Source of the DNA: Prauserella alba
Lineage (GTDB): Bacteria; Actinomycetota; Actinomycetes; Mycobacteriales; Pseudonocardiaceae
Reading direction: 5' to 3'
Assembly: GCF_024171735.1 (NCBI RefSeq)
Contig: NZ_JAMTCH010000009.1
Location: 88,062-152,061 of the forward strand
Length of the DNA: 64,000 nucleotides
A program made the position numbers and the translations under genes. The stretch's first letter is position 1. Each line of letters starts with the position of its first letter. Shown one piece after another: positions 38,193-47,353 of the stretch. The notes under the pieces were generated by a model, which had not been told where the DNA came from, did not search any database, and was given only the letters and a program-made list of their open reading frames with translations.

Positions 38193-38617
38193 CGCGACGC
38201 CCTGTTCATGTTCTGGCCCGCGGCGCCGGTGCTGCCGGAAGCTCCTGGGTTCCCGGAAGTTCCGGCGTCATCGGCGGTTCCGGCACGTTCTGGGTCGCCG
38301 TGCCGTTCGGCGTGGGCACCGCGGGCGTCGAGTTCGGTCTCCAGGTCGGCGACCCGCTCGCGCAGGCTGTCCACCTCACCGCCGAGCCGGGCGATCACCC
38401 AGTCCACCTCGGACATCTTGTAGCCACGGGCGGTGAGCTGGAACTTCACCGCGGCCACGTCGTCGCCGGTGATGTCCTCGGCGGGCAGTCTCGTCGGTGA
38501 CGCCCCCTGCGCCAGCGGCGCGAGCTGCTCGCCGCGGCCGAACACGAGCGCGGCGAGCAGGAACACGACCGCCGCCACGAGCAGCATGACGAGCAGATAG
38601 ATGAGCGCGGTGGTCAC
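38189..38617 (-). CDS. DivIVA-domain membrane protein (Rv1209-like)
   Basis: A 142-residue protein from a GTG at 38617. An N-terminal transmembrane helix (IYLLVMLLVAAVVFLLAALV, residues about 6-26) is followed by a DivIVA-like stretch (AVKFQLTARGYKMSEVDWVI) and a short coiled coil (DSLRERVADLETELDAR), then a Gly/Ser-rich tail. It is probably a small cell-pole or division-linked factor; function unproven. Overlaps tag by 4 nt (GTGA), as Rv1209 precedes Rv1210. Confidence 0.8.
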   Translation of the reverse strand: MTTALIYLLVMLLVAAVVFLLAALVFGRGEQLAPLAQGASPTRLPAEDITGDDVAAVKFQLTARGYKMSEVDWVIARLGGEVDSLRERVADLETELDARGAHAERHGDPERAGTADDAGTSGNPGASGSTGAAGQNMNRASR

Positions 38618-38693
38618 ACGCCGATCGTGGCACAGGCCTCGATCGCTCGCGCGGACCTCACACCGCCTTGCCGCGTCGTGCGATGCTTGAGGG

Positions 38694-39368
38694 GTGCTGC
38701 ACCTGCTGATCCGCCGCGGAGTCGCCCCTCTTGCCAGGATGCTGTGGCGACCGGACGTGCGCGGCGCCGAAAACGTGCCCTCCGAGGGACCGGTGATCTT
38801 CGCGTCCAACCACCGCTCGGCGATCGACACGGCCGTGATTCCGTTCGTCGCCCCGCGACCCGTGGCGTTCCTCGGCAAGGCCGAGTACTTCCAGGGCACG
38901 AGCCCGAAGGACCGGCTGCGCGCGGCGTTCCTTTCCGCGTTGGGGTACGTCCCGGTGGAGCGCGGCAACGCGGCGGCGGGCTTGGCGGCGCTGGGTGCGG
39001 CGCAGAAGGTGCTCGACTCGGGAGGCGCGTTCGGCATCTACCCGGAGGGCACGCGCTCGCTCGACGGCAAGCTGCATCGCGGGCACACCGGCGTGGCCGC
39101 CTTGACGCTCGCCACCCGCGCGCCGGTGGTGCCGGTCGCCCTGTCCGGCACCGAGGGCCTACTGCCGGTCGGCAAGAAGATCCCCCGCCCTGCGAAGGTC
39201 ACGGTGCGGTTCGGCGAACCGCTCGACTTCTCCCGCTACGACGGCCTGGCCGCGTCCCCGCCGATCCGGCGTGCCGTCACCGACGAGGTCATGTACGCGA
39301 TCCTCGAACTGTCCGGCCAGGAGTACGTCGACGCCTACCACAAACGCCCCGAAGGCGACGCCGCCTGA
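38694..39368 (+). CDS. 1-Acylglycerol-3-phosphate O-acyltransferase (PlsC family)
   Basis: A 224-residue acyltransferase. Motif 1 SNHRSAIDTA (NHx4D, about residues 38-45), motif 2 GKAEYF, motif 3 GIYPEGTRSLDG and motif 4 VVPVALSGTEGLLP are all present. It transfers an acyl group to lysophosphatidate or a related acceptor at the inner membrane. GTG start with GAGGG just upstream. Divergent from the DivIVA/tag pair. A repeat array starts 5 nt after its stop. Confidence 0.88.
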   Translation: MLHLLIRRGVAPLARMLWRPDVRGAENVPSEGPVIFASNHRSAIDTAVIPFVAPRPVAFLGKAEYFQGTSPKDRLRAAFLSALGYVPVERGNAAAGLAALGAAQKVLDSGGAFGIYPEGTRSLDGKLHRGHTGVAALTLATRAPVVPVALSGTEGLLPVGKKIPRPAKVTVRFGEPLDFSRYDGLAASPPIRRAVTDEVMYAILELSGQEYVDAYHKRPEGDAA

Positions 39369-39373
39369 CCCCT

Positions 39374-39415
39374 CGCATGTTCTGCACTCAGCACCGCGTG
39401 TCCTGCGCCCGCCCG
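39374..39415 (+). repeat. 21-bp 3'-end repeat array, 2 units
   Basis: Two units (CGCATGTTCTGCACTCAGCA and CGCGTGTCCTGCGCCCGCCC) start 5 nt after the acyltransferase stop on its sense strand. The following 50 bp, to about 39466, repeat the non-unit stretch found after mrp. Confidence 0.8.
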
Positions 39416-39499
39416 TCGTCCGACCGCCACCCCTCAGCGACGCGCTGACGTGCGACCGTGCCGTCGCGCGTGGCTGCTGCCGGCGCAGGGCGGGTAGAA

Positions 39500-39526
39500 G
39501 GCGCCGGTGTTGAATTCACCGGCGCC
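39500..39526. terminator. Hairpin GGCGCCGGTG / CACCGGCGCC
   Basis: Perfect 10-bp arms (39500-39509, 39517-39526) with loop TTGAATT, between the convergent acyltransferase and LOG genes. It is a likely transcription end, used from either side. Confidence 0.55.
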
Positions 39527-39563
39527 GCGGTTGGCGAACTGGAACATCACGCTGCGCGAGCCG

Positions 39564-39605
39564 TCGCTGCCTCTCCGGCGGGTTCCGTCGCCGGAGAGGC
39601 AGCGA
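39564..39605. terminator. 17-bp perfect hairpin
   Basis: TCGCTGCCTCTCCGGCG at 39564-39580 and its exact complement at 39589-39605, loop GGTTCCGT. No T-run follows on either strand. Only 37 bp from the hairpin at 39500, making a double-hairpin region. Confidence 0.6.
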
Positions 39606-39852
39606 TGAACGTGCCGTCCACGTAGTCCACAGTGCACGGGTTTCCCACCGTCGCAATGACCGAACTCACCACGGAAAACGTTGTAGCGCAACCTCATCCG
39701 GTATCATGCGTCCACAAGGGACGGACCACCGGGTGACCACAACGGACATTGTGGAGAATCGGACGACACCGAACAACTGGCGGGGCCACCTTGAACAGCA
39801 CGGGTGGAACACGAACCGCGGGAACGGAGATCCGACGGGCGGGACGCCGGGT

Positions 39853-40425
39853 TCAGGAGTCCCACTTGTCGATCACGACGGCATCGTGGTGCGAGAACGC
39901 CTCGAGCAGCCTCTCCGGGTCGGAGTCGAGCCGCACCAGCTCACGGCTCGACGTGCCCAGGAACCCCGAATCCACCATGTGGTCGAGGAACTCGCCGAGC
40001 TTGGCGTAGTACCCGGCCACGTCGACGATGCCGACCGGCTTGGTGTGCAGGCCGAGCTGGGCCCACGTCCAGATCTCGAACAGCTCCTCGAGCGTGCCGA
40101 TGCCACCGGGCAGCGCGAGGAACGCATCCGACAGCGAGGCCATCGTGGCCTTGCGCTCGTGCATGTCCTCGACGATCCGCAACTCGGTCACCCCGTGGTG
40201 GGCCACCTCGGCCCGCACGAGATGCTCCGGGATCACGCCGATCACCTCGCCGCCGGCCTCGAGCGCCGCGTCGGCCACCGTACCCATCAGGCCGACGTCG
40301 CCGCCGCCGTAGACCACGCCGATGTCCCTCCCGGCCAGCAGTTTCCCGAGCGACGCCGCCACCTCGGAGTACACCGGGTCGCCGCCCGCCGACGAGCCGC
40401 AGAAGACGCAGATCCGCCTCAGCAC
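39853..40425 (-). CDS. LOG family protein (TIGR00730), 190 aa
   Basis: A Rossmann-fold protein. The family motif PGGIGTLEELFE is near residues 100-111 and GGGDVGLMGTVADAAL near 46-61; it starts LRRICVFCGSSAG. LOG proteins remove ribose 5'-phosphate from cytokinin nucleotides or similar N6-modified AMP. The GTG overlaps the stop of the upstream paralogue by one base (TAGTG). Probably Rv1205-like; the true substrate in bacteria is uncertain. Confidence 0.88.
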   Translation of the reverse strand: MLRRICVFCGSSAGGDPVYSEVAASLGKLLAGRDIGVVYGGGDVGLMGTVADAALEAGGEVIGVIPEHLVRAEVAHHGVTELRIVEDMHERKATMASLSDAFLALPGGIGTLEELFEIWTWAQLGLHTKPVGIVDVAGYYAKLGEFLDHMVDSGFLGTSSRELVRLDSDPERLLEAFSHHDAVVIDKWDS

Positions 40426-41216
40426 TAGTGCGTGTCCTCCCAAGCCTGGTACGACTCCTGAACGACCTTCACCGCATCGTCGACGTCGTCGGTGAGGTAC
40501 AGCAGGTCGGCGTCGTGCTGGCCGATCTTCCCGCTTTCGAGCACCGTGTTGCGGATCCAGCTGTACAGCCCGCCCCAGTACTCGGTGCCGAACAGCACCA
40601 CGGGGAACTTGGTCACCTTCTTCGTCTGCACGAGCGTCAGCGCTTCGAACAGCTCGTCCAGCGTGCCGAACCCGCCCGGCAGGCAGATGAACGCCTGCGA
40701 GTACTTGATGAACATCGTCTTGCGGGCGAAGAAGTACCGGAAGTTCACGCCCAGGTCGACCCACGGGTTCAAGCCCTGTTCGAACGGCAGCTCGATACCG
40801 AGGCCGATCGACAGCCCACCCGCCTCGGAGGCGCCGCGGTTGACGGCCTCCATGGCACCGGGACCGCCACCGGTGATCGCGGCGAATCCGGCACGGGCCA
40901 GCTGCGCCCCGATCTCCACGCCCGCGGCGTACTCGGGCGACTCGCGGTCCGTGCGCGCCGAGCCGAACACGGTCACGGCCCGCGGCACCTCGGCGAGCGC
41001 ACCGAAGCCCTCGACGAACTCGGCCTGGATCCGCAGCACCCGCCACGGGTCGGTGTGCACCCAGTCGCTCGGCCCGCGCGAGTCGAGCAGGCGCTGGTCG
41101 GTGGTCGAGCCGGGGCCGGTCTTCTGCTCGCGGCGCAGCACGATCGGCCCGCGGAACGCTTCGGAAGGGTGTTCGTTGTCGCCCGGATCACCGGGGTTGT
41201 TCACGACGTCGGTCAC
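40425..41216 (-). CDS. LOG family protein (TIGR00730), 263 aa
   Basis: A longer paralogue of the next gene. The family motifs are ITGGGPGAMEAVNRGASE and LPGGFGTLDELFEALT. The N-terminus is extended by about 70 residues (DPGDNEHPSEAFRGPIVL). Two different LOG-like proteins made from one operon suggest complementary substrates or a heteromer. The stop of dapE is 62 nt upstream, so dapE and the two LOG genes may be co-transcribed. Confidence 0.88.
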   Translation of the reverse strand: MTDVVNNPGDPGDNEHPSEAFRGPIVLRREQKTGPGSTTDQRLLDSRGPSDWVHTDPWRVLRIQAEFVEGFGALAEVPRAVTVFGSARTDRESPEYAAGVEIGAQLARAGFAAITGGGPGAMEAVNRGASEAGGLSIGLGIELPFEQGLNPWVDLGVNFRYFFARKTMFIKYSQAFICLPGGFGTLDELFEALTLVQTKKVTKFPVVLFGTEYWGGLYSWIRNTVLESGKIGQHDADLLYLTDDVDDAVKVVQESYQAWEDTH

Positions 41217-41278
41217 ACCTCAAAGCGTACGAGGCGCCGTGCAGGCGTTCCGTCCGGGCGAACCGGCCGGCGGCTTCA

Positions 41279-42352
41279 TCAGCCGCCGGTCAGGAACCGC
41301 CGCAGCACGTCGGCGTGCCGCGTGATCTCGGCGACCGCGACCTGCTCGTTCTGCGTGTGCGCGAACGTCGGGTCGCCGGGGCCGAAGTTGACGGCGGGCA
41401 TGCCCAGGGCCGAGAACCGCGCCACGTCGGTCCAGCCGAGTTTGGCGGTCGCGGTGCCGCCCGCCGCCGCGACGAGCTCGGCCGCAGCCGGTTCCGACAG
41501 GCCGGGCCTCGCGCTCGGCGAGACGTCGACGACCGTCACCTCGTAGCCGTCGAACACCTCGCGCAGGTGCGCCTCGGCCTCCTCGACGGTGCGGTCGGGG
41601 GCGAACCGGTGGTTGACACCCAGCACCGCGGCGTCCGGCACCACGTTGCCCGCCACGCCGCCGCCGACCCGGATGGCCTGCAGCCCCTCGCGGTAGGTCA
41701 GCCCGTCGATGTCGACCACCCGCGGTTCGTACTGTTCGAGCCTGCGCAGCGGTTCACCGAGCGCGTGGATGGCGTTGACGCCCATCCAGGCGCGGGCGGT
41801 GTGGGCCCGCGCGCCCGAGGTCGTCACGTCGATCCGCATCGTGCCCTGGCAGCCGGCCTCGATCGACGCGTTCGACGGCTCCCCCACGATCGCCAGGTCT
41901 GCGCGCAGCCACTCGGGCGTCTCCCGCTGGATGCGGCCGAGGCCGTTGCGGCTGGCGTCGATCTCCTCGCAGTCGTAGAAGACGAACGTGATGTCACGTT
42001 GGGGCTCGGTGAGCGTCGCCGCCAGGTGCAGGAACACCGCGTCGCCGCCCTTCATGTCGACCGTGCCGAGGCCGTACATCGTCGCGCCGTCGTCACTGCG
42101 GCTGCTGGGCAGGTTGGCGTTCTCGGGCACCGTGTCCAGGTGGCCGGCCAGCACGACCCGCGACGACCTGCCCAGGTTCGTCCTGGCCAGCACGGCGTCG
42201 CCACTGCGGACGACCTCCAGGTGCGGCGCCTGACTGCGCAGTGCCGTCTCGACCGCATCCGCGATCGCCTGTTCGTGGGTGGATTCGGACGGGATGTCCA
42301 CCAGCGCGGCGGTGAGGTCGACGGGGTCGGCGTGCAGGTCGAGCGTGGCCAT
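41279..42352 (-). CDS. dapE: Succinyl-diaminopimelate desuccinylase
   Basis: A 357-residue M20 metallohydrolase. Metal-binding segments are [10 protein letters not shown] (His/Asp), [11 protein letters not shown], and DCEEIDA (catalytic Glu pair), with a C-terminal His in FAHTQNEQV. It removes succinate from N-succinyl-LL-diaminopimelate in lysine and peptidoglycan precursor synthesis, together with dapD (42987) and dapC (44686). ATG at 42352 without a clear ribosome site. Corresponds to Rv1202. Confidence 0.93.
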   Translation of the reverse strand: MATLDLHADPVDLTAALVDIPSESTHEQAIADAVETALRSQAPHLEVVRSGDAVLARTNLGRSSRVVLAGHLDTVPENANLPSSRSDDGATMYGLGTVDMKGGDAVFLHLAATLTEPQRDITFVFYDCEEIDASRNGLGRIQRETPEWLRADLAIVGEPSNASIEAGCQGTMRIDVTTSGARAHTARAWMGVNAIHALGEPLRRLEQYEPRVVDIDGLTYREGLQAIRVGGGVAGNVVPDAAVLGVNHRFAPDRTVEEAEAHLREVFDGYEVTVVDVSPSARPGLSEPAAAELVAAAGGTATAKLGWTDVARFSALGMPAVNFGPGDPTFAHTQNEQVAVAEITRHADVLRRFLTGG

Positions 42353-42491
42353 GGGCAACACACTAGCCGCGCCGCGACAGGCGGCCGGGGGCGGTGGCAG
42401 AGCGGCGGGCGGGAGCAACACGGCCCCGTAGGCGGGCGCACGACCGTACGGGTGTCGGCGGTCACAGCTGGGAGATGCGTACGGTGAACCC

Positions 42492-42965
42492 GTGCGTATC
42501 CGGACATTGCTCGTGGCCGTGGCAGGCGTACTCGTGGTGCTGGCGTCGGCGTGTTCACGCGAGGCCGGTCCGATGCCGAGCGGAGGCGGCGGCGAGGATC
42601 CCGGCCCCGCGGCCCTGGCGACGAAACTGCGGGCACTGACCGAGGACGTGTGCTACCGCTCGCCCGCCGACATCGACCCGACGGCATGCGAGAAGTACGT
42701 CACCCAGCTGGGCAGCATCGCCGGGTCGGCGCAGGACGCCGCACGGGGTGAACACGGCGGCGAGGACAACGCCGCGCTGACCAAGGCGTCGAAGAACCTC
42801 GACAAGGCGGTGTCGACGTACAACGGTGAACAGTGCGGGCGCAGCGCGGGTGGCAGCCGCGACGACGAGGCGTGCACGCAGACGTTGCAGGACGTCGCCG
42901 ACGCCCTCGGCGACGTGCAGTCCGAGGTGGAGCAGCTGCCCGAGGTGTCCGGGCGGAGCCGCTGA
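42492..42965 (+). CDS. Small lipoprotein
   Basis: A 157-residue secreted lipoprotein. The GTG start leads to [20 protein letters not shown] and lipobox ASAC with lipidated Cys21. The mature part is mainly helical with four further Cys (VCYRSP, ACEKYV, QCGRS, ACTQTL) that could form two disulfides. No family was recognised. It sits between the divergent dapE and the downstream dapD, with a 21-nt gap to dapD, so a shared transcript with dapD is likely. Confidence 0.75.
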   Translation: MRIRTLLVAVAGVLVVLASACSREAGPMPSGGGGEDPGPAALATKLRALTEDVCYRSPADIDPTACEKYVTQLGSIAGSAQDAARGEHGGEDNAALTKASKNLDKAVSTYNGEQCGRSAGGSRDDEACTQTLQDVADALGDVQSEVEQLPEVSGRSR

Positions 42966-42986
42966 CGTGCGGGTTACCGTTACGGC

Positions 42987-43973
42987 GTGAGTGAGCAGAC
43001 CCCTGATCCCGAAACGACCGGCGCCGGCGGCGTCGGCCTCGCCACCGTCACCACGTCCGGCACGGTGCTGGACACGTGGTTCCCGCATCCGCGACTGACC
43101 GAACCCGCCGCAGAGTCCGGCACGGTCCGGCTGTCGGCCGAGGAGGCCGCGGAGTCGCTGGGCCCCGAGGTCACCTCGCTGCTGGGCACCGACGAGGCCC
43201 GCGGCGTCGAGGTCGTGGCCGTGCGCACCACGGCGGCGACCCTCGCGACTGCCCCTGCCGACGGACACGACGTCTACCTGCGCCTGCACCTGCTCTCCCA
43301 CCGGCTCGTGCGGCCGCACGGGCTGAGCCTGGACGGGCAGTTCGGCTTTCTGTCCAACGTCGTGTGGACCAATCACGGCCCGTGCCCGGTCGAGGGCTTC
43401 GAGGCCACGCGCATGCGGTTGCGCGCGCGTGGCCCGGTGACCGTCTACAGCGTCGACAAGTTCCCGCGCATGGTCGACTACGTGACGCCCAGCGGCGTGC
43501 GCATCGGTGACGCCGACCGCGTACGGCTCGGCGCGCACCTGGCCAGCGGCACGACCGTGATGCACGAGGGCTTCGTGAACTTCAACGCCGGCACGCTCGG
43601 CGCGTCGATGGTCGAGGGCCGCATCTCGGCGGGCGTCGTCGTGGGCGACGGTTCCGACGTCGGCGGCGGCGCGTCGATCATGGGCACGCTGTCCGGCGGT
43701 GGCAAGGAGGTCATCTCCGTCGGTGAGCGCTGCCTGCTGGGCGCCAACGGTGGCGTGGGCATCTCACTCGGCGACGACTCGGTGGTGGAAGCAGGCCTGT
43801 ACGTCACGGCGGGCACGAAGGTGCTGACGGGCGGCAAGGCCGTGAAGGCGGGCGAGCTGTCGGGCATCTCGAACGCGCTGTTCCGCCGTAACTCGGCCAC
43901 CGGTGCCGTCGAGGTGGTGCCGCGCGACGGCACCGGCATCGAACTCAACGAGGCGCTCCACGCCAACGACTGA
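42987..43973 (+). CDS. dapD: Tetrahydrodipicolinate N-succinyltransferase
   Basis: A 328-residue actinobacterial-type DapD. An N-terminal alpha/beta domain with [20 protein letters not shown] precedes the left-handed beta-helix with hexapeptide repeats ([72 protein letters not shown]). It uses succinyl-CoA on tetrahydrodipicolinate in lysine biosynthesis. GTG start. It is followed by a very strong hairpin at 43989. Confidence 0.95.
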   Translation: MSEQTPDPETTGAGGVGLATVTTSGTVLDTWFPHPRLTEPAAESGTVRLSAEEAAESLGPEVTSLLGTDEARGVEVVAVRTTAATLATAPADGHDVYLRLHLLSHRLVRPHGLSLDGQFGFLSNVVWTNHGPCPVEGFEATRMRLRARGPVTVYSVDKFPRMVDYVTPSGVRIGDADRVRLGAHLASGTTVMHEGFVNFNAGTLGASMVEGRISAGVVVGDGSDVGGGASIMGTLSGGGKEVISVGERCLLGANGGVGISLGDDSVVEAGLYVTAGTKVLTGGKAVKAGELSGISNALFRRNSATGAVEVVPRDGTGIELNEALHAND

Positions 43974-43988
43974 CCGATACCTGCAGTG

Positions 43989-44024
43989 ACGACGCCGCCG
44001 GGCCCGCGGGCCCGGCGGCGTCGT
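43989..44024. terminator. Strong terminator between dapD and hicA
   Basis: Two 17-nt arms (43989-44005, 44008-44024) pair perfectly around a GC centre; GTTTCGG follows on the dapD strand. It lies 15 nt after the dapD stop and 11 nt before the hicA stop, and can end both convergent units. Confidence 0.85.
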
Positions 44025-44034
44025 GTTTCGGCCT

Positions 44035-44259
44035 TTACAGCAACTGCTGCAACTCGTCGACCGTCATGTCGACGTCGTTCAGAATGCCTCGAAGAGTTCC
44101 TTTGGCGAGGTCACGCCCACCATGGACGGGTACCGTAGTCCCACGGCCGTCCGGGTGGCGCAGGATGTGGTGGCTGCCTGCCACCCGCGCAATGTCGAAG
44201 CCTGCCTTTTGCAGGGCCTTGACCAGCCGGTCGCCTCGTACGGAGGGAACAGGTGGCAT
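44035..44259 (-). CDS. hicA: HicA-like mRNA interferase toxin
   Basis: A 74-residue double-stranded RNA-binding-fold toxin. The N-terminal GDRLVKALQKAGF leads to GSHHILRHPDGR with the catalytic His, and the basic-Gly region VPVHGGRDLAKGTLRGIL. HicA toxins cleave mRNA outside the ribosome. The ATG overlaps the stop of hicB by one base (TGATG). The antitoxin comes first, the reverse of the more common hicAB order. Confidence 0.88.
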   Translation of the reverse strand: MPPVPSVRGDRLVKALQKAGFDIARVAGSHHILRHPDGRGTTVPVHGGRDLAKGTLRGILNDVDMTVDELQQLL

Positions 44260-44468
44260 CAGGCGACGTTCATGGTGAGGGCCAGTTCGTCAGGAGCACC
44301 GAACTCCTCGATCAGCCCCGTAAGGGCATCGCGCAGGTCGGAAACGGCCTCGTCACGGGTGCCACCTTCGCCGTGCGCCCCCACGTGCGGACGCAACTGT
44401 GCGTGAGCGCACCAGACGCCGTCCTCGTCCTGTTCGACGACGTACGGCACATGGACTACGCGGCTCAT
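44259..44468 (-). CDS. hicB: HicB-like antitoxin
   Basis: A 69-residue antitoxin of the short HicB type: VHVPYVVEQDEDGVWCAHAQ (partially degraded RNase H fold), then GAHGEGGTRDEAVSDLRDAL. No C-terminal DNA-binding domain is present, so autoregulation would need another part. ATG at 44468 with AAGGGGTG 6-13 nt upstream. Located between dapD and dapC, in tandem behind dapC and ahead of hicA. Confidence 0.85.
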   Translation of the reverse strand: MSRVVHVPYVVEQDEDGVWCAHAQLRPHVGAHGEGGTRDEAVSDLRDALTGLIEEFGAPDELALTMNVA

Positions 44469-44634
44469 GGCGACACCCCTTCCGTGGACACCCACCACTC
44501 TAGCCGTTCTATGCCGCGAGGTCGGTGACGCTGTCGGGGATGCGGCCGACTGGAGCCGGCCCGTGACTGCGGTGTGGGATCGAGCCCAGAACCGCGCGAA
44601 GGCGCAGCCGCGCGCGTCAACGCGGCGGTGCAGC

Positions 44635-44676
44635 CGCACGAGTGCAGGACACGCGGTGCCGAGTGCAGGACACGCG
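44635..44676 (-). repeat. 21-bp 3'-end repeat array after dapC, 2 units
   Basis: Two units of the CGCGTGTCCTGCACTCGG type on the minus strand start 9 nt after the dapC stop, on the dapC sense strand. The next gene (hicB) runs in the same direction. Confidence 0.85.
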
Positions 44677-44685
44677 GTGCGGCGG

Positions 44686-45777
44686 TTACTCCGAGAGGCG
44701 TTTCGCAGCGGTCGCGACGCGTTCGTCGGTGGCGGTCAGGGCGACCCGCACGTGCGAACCGCCGCCGGGGCCGTAGAACGTGCCCGGGGCGACGAGAATG
44801 CCGCGCTCGGCGAGCCACGCGACGGTGTCGTCGGCCGGTTCGCCGCGCGTGGCCCAGAGGTAGAGCCCCGCCTCGGAGTGATCGATACGGAAACCCGCAC
44901 CGGTCAGCGCCTCGCGCAGCAGCTCACGCCGCGACAGGTACAGCTCGCGCTGGCGGTCCAGCAGCGCGTCGTCGGCGAGGGCCACGCGCATGGCCTCCTG
45001 CACCGGCCGCGGCACGATCATGCCCGCGTGTTTGCGCACGGCCAGCAGGTCGGCGACCAGCGCGGGGTCGCCGGTCAGGAAACCGGCGCGGTAGCTCGCG
45101 AGGTTGGCCGACTTCGACAGCGAGTGCACGGCGAGCAGGCCCTCGTGGTTTCCGCCGCACACGTCGGGGTGCAGGATCGACACGGGCTCGGCGTCCCAGC
45201 CGAGCGCGAGGTAACACTCGTCGGACACGACCGGGACGCCGCGTTCGCGGGCCCAGTCGACGACCTTGCGCAGGTGGTCGACTCCCAGCACGCGGCCGGT
45301 CGGGTTCGACGGGGAGTTGAGCCAGACCATCGCGGGCGTCTCGGGCCCGAGCGCGGTCAGGCTGTCGGCGCGGCGGGCTGCCGCACCGGCGATCAGCGCC
45401 CCGACCTCGTACGTCGGGTACGCGAGTTCCGGGATGACGACGACGTCGCCGGCGGCCGCTCCCAGCAGCATCGGCAACCAGGCGACCAGTTCCTTCGAAC
45501 CGATCGTGGGCAGCACGGCGTCCGGCTGCAGGCCGGTCACGCCGTGCCTGCGGTGCAGCGCCTCGACGGCGGCCTCCCGCAGTTCGGCGGTGCCGTGCGT
45601 CGCCGGGTAGCCGGGCAGGTCGGACACGGACGCCAGCGCGTCCCGCACGGCTGCGGGCACCGGGTCGACCGGTGTGCCGACCGAGAGGTCGACGATGCCG
45701 TCCGGGTGCGCTTTCGCCCGTGCGGTGTGTCCGGCCAGCGAGTCCCAGGGGAAGCTCGGCAGCTGGAGCCGGGTCAT
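44686..45777 (-). CDS. dapC: Succinyldiaminopimelate aminotransferase
   Basis: A 363-residue fold-type I PLP aminotransferase. Motifs include [36 protein letters not shown] and [16 protein letters not shown] with the PLP Lys in SLSKS. It makes N-succinyl-LL-2,6-diaminoheptanedioate from glutamate and the keto acid, the step after dapD. Its ATG overlaps the ferredoxin stop by 4 nt, so the two are co-translated, as in M. tuberculosis Rv1177-Rv1178. Confidence 0.9.
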   Translation of the reverse strand: MTRLQLPSFPWDSLAGHTARAKAHPDGIVDLSVGTPVDPVPAAVRDALASVSDLPGYPATHGTAELREAAVEALHRRHGVTGLQPDAVLPTIGSKELVAWLPMLLGAAAGDVVVIPELAYPTYEVGALIAGAAARRADSLTALGPETPAMVWLNSPSNPTGRVLGVDHLRKVVDWARERGVPVVSDECYLALGWDAEPVSILHPDVCGGNHEGLLAVHSLSKSANLASYRAGFLTGDPALVADLLAVRKHAGMIVPRPVQEAMRVALADDALLDRQRELYLSRRELLREALTGAGFRIDHSEAGLYLWATRGEPADDTVAWLAERGILVAPGTFYGPGGGSHVRVALTATDERVATAAKRLSE

Positions 45778-46097
45778 TCGTGCGACTGCGGAGGCAGGTC
45801 CTTGATCCACTGCGGGTCGTGCGAGGTCTTGCCGACCTTGGACGCCCCGCCCGGCGAACCGAGCTCGTCGAAGAAGTCCACGTTCGCCTTGGTGTAGCTG
45901 GCCCACTCGTCCGGGACGTCGTCCTCGTAGTAGATCGCTTCCACCGGGCACACCGGCTCGCAGGCACCGCAGTCGACGCACTCGTCGGGGTGGATGTAGA
46001 GCATCCGGTCGCCCTCGTAGATGCAGTCGACGGGGCATTCGTCGATGCATGCCTTGTCGAGCAAGTCGACGCACGGCTCGGCGATAACGTAGGTCAC
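45774..46097 (-). CDS. fdxC: Ferredoxin FdxC (7Fe type)
   Basis: A 107-residue ferredoxin with Cys at 9, 17, 21, 25, 40, 43, 46 and 50; the Cys9-x7-Cys17-x3-Cys21-x3-Cys25 spacing points to one 3Fe-4S and one 4Fe-4S cluster (the 7Fe type). [10 protein letters not shown] and [12 protein letters not shown] are the core. The C-terminal half lacks Cys. It should carry electrons to a reductase, perhaps the F420 or diiron enzymes here. It is the first gene in the operon with dapC. Confidence 0.95.
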   Translation of the reverse strand: MTYVIAEPCVDLLDKACIDECPVDCIYEGDRMLYIHPDECVDCGACEPVCPVEAIYYEDDVPDEWASYTKANVDFFDELGSPGGASKVGKTSHDPQWIKDLPPQSHE

Positions 46098-46247
46098 TGC
46101 GTTCTCCTGCTGTTGCTGTGTTCCTCTAGCAGCCTCGGCCGGTCCGCATCCGTGGCGGACACCCTTCGGACATTACGTGGTGTCGGCAGGCATCCTAAGG
46201 CCAGGCCACCCTTATCCGGGCGACAACGGCGACGTGACGAACACCGC

Positions 46248-46469
46248 TCACGAGCGTCGCTTACGTCCGGTATCGCGGCGGTCACCGGTGATCACGAACT
46301 GTGGCGACGGCTGCTCCTGGGCGTCGGCGCCGCCACCCTCCGTGTCGTCCGGGTCCTCGCCGGTGTCGGGGTCGTCGGTCCTGCGCTGCCCGATGGCGCG
46401 GTTGAAGCTGTCGGAGATCTCCTTCGCGAGGTCGGCGTTGTGACGGTCGTCCCTGCGCGAGATGTTCAT
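46248..46469 (-). CDS. Small hypothetical protein, 73 aa
   Basis: A 73-residue charged protein starting MNISRRDDRHNADLAKEISD and with SFNRAIGQRR in a basic N-terminal half; the middle is Asp/Gly-rich and the end is basic (TGDRRDTGRKRRS). It is not membrane-bound. ATG at 46469 with GAGAGGAG upstream. No family is recognised. It is divergent from the GNAT gene (start 46507), with only 37 bp between them. Confidence 0.6.
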   Translation of the reverse strand: MNISRRDDRHNADLAKEISDSFNRAIGQRRTDDPDTGEDPDDTEGGGADAQEQPSPQFVITGDRRDTGRKRRS

Positions 46470-46506
46470 GCCGCTCCTCTCGCCCGTGCGCGGTACCCAT
46501 GTCGGT

Positions 46507-47310
46507 GTGATCAGTGCGATGCGCATCGAACGGGCCTGTGCCGACGCGTGGCCCGCCCAGGTCGACGAGCCGCTCGGCGAGTGGCGGCTGCGGGCTGCCG
46601 GCGGTTTCACCGGCCGTGCCAACAGCGCCCTCGCCATCGACGATCCCGGCCTGCCCCTGCCCGATGCACTGGCCGCGGTGTGTGACTTCGCCCACCAGCA
46701 TGCCATCCCGCCGATGTTGCAGGCAGTCCAGAACTCGCCCGTGGAACGCGACCTGCCGCGGTTCGGGTGGCGGCCGTGCGACGACCACGCCGCCGGCAAC
46801 GACGTCGCGGTGCTGCTCGGCCCGGCCGCCTCTCCGGACGGCGGTCCCCTGGGTACCGGACCCGCGCTGGCCACCGAGGCCGCGCCGGACACGGAGCCCG
46901 CGGACCGCCACGTCGAGGTGCTCGCCGAGCCGTTGCCCGGTTGGTGGGAGCTGACGATCGGCACGACCGAGCCCACCGGCGCCGAGCGTGCCGTCCTCAC
47001 CGGCGGCGACGCGGTCGGCTACGGGCTGGTGCACGGCCCCGACGGAGCCCGTGCGGCCGTGCGAGGGGCCGTCGCCGACGGGCTGCTGCTCGTCGCGCGC
47101 CTCACCGTGCGCCCCGGGCACCGCAGGCAGGGCCTGGCGCGGGCGCTGATGGCCGCGATCGGCACCTGGGGCGGGCGGCACGGCGCCTCCCGGTGCGTGC
47201 TCCAGGTCGCCGCCGACAACGCCGGCGCGCTGGCCCTCTACAACCGGCTCGGTTTCCGCGAACACCACCGATATCGCTACTGGGTGCCGTGCGAGGATCG
47301 AGCGCTGTAG
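46507..47310 (+). CDS. GNAT family N-acetyltransferase
   Basis: A 267-residue protein. The C-terminal third is a GNAT domain: LLLVARLTVRPGHRRQGLAR (acetyl-CoA binding, RxGxA type near residues 195-215) and AADNAGALALYNRLGFREHH. The N-terminal half is a second GNAT-like fold without the full motif. GTG at 46507 or ATG at 46519 is the start; neither has a clear ribosome site. Acceptor unknown. It stands just upstream of fbiA on the same strand. Confidence 0.8.
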   Translation: MISAMRIERACADAWPAQVDEPLGEWRLRAAGGFTGRANSALAIDDPGLPLPDALAAVCDFAHQHAIPPMLQAVQNSPVERDLPRFGWRPCDDHAAGNDVAVLLGPAASPDGGPLGTGPALATEAAPDTEPADRHVEVLAEPLPGWWELTIGTTEPTGAERAVLTGGDAVGYGLVHGPDGARAAVRGAVADGLLLVARLTVRPGHRRQGLARALMAAIGTWGGRHGASRCVLQVAADNAGALALYNRLGFREHHRYRYWVPCEDRAL

Positions 47311-47353
47311 GGAAGACGAGGGGTCAGGCGAGAACGACGAAAGAGGCAGGCTC

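Larger units (their letters stand above)
39434..39697 (-). pseudogene. Possible decayed small ORF between acyltransferase and LOG gene
   Basis: A minus-strand open frame begins MRLRYNVFRGEFGHCDGGKP; another frame over the same bases reads NPCTVDYVDGTFIAASPATE. Neither has a ribosome site or recognised family, and two strong hairpins interrupt it. It may be a degraded gene or simply non-coding. The gap 39369-39852 holds nothing else with coding features. Confidence 0.25.

Noticed and set aside
39804..41546. Long plus-strand open frame across both LOG genes
   Set aside because: It is Arg/Pro-rich without a domain, and both LOG proteins with PGGxGT motifs are on the other strand.
45778..46074. 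Possible fusion of dapC with an N-terminal extension over fdxC
   Set aside because: The extension is out of frame with the ferredoxin, whose Cys pattern and coupled ATGA stop-start are clear.
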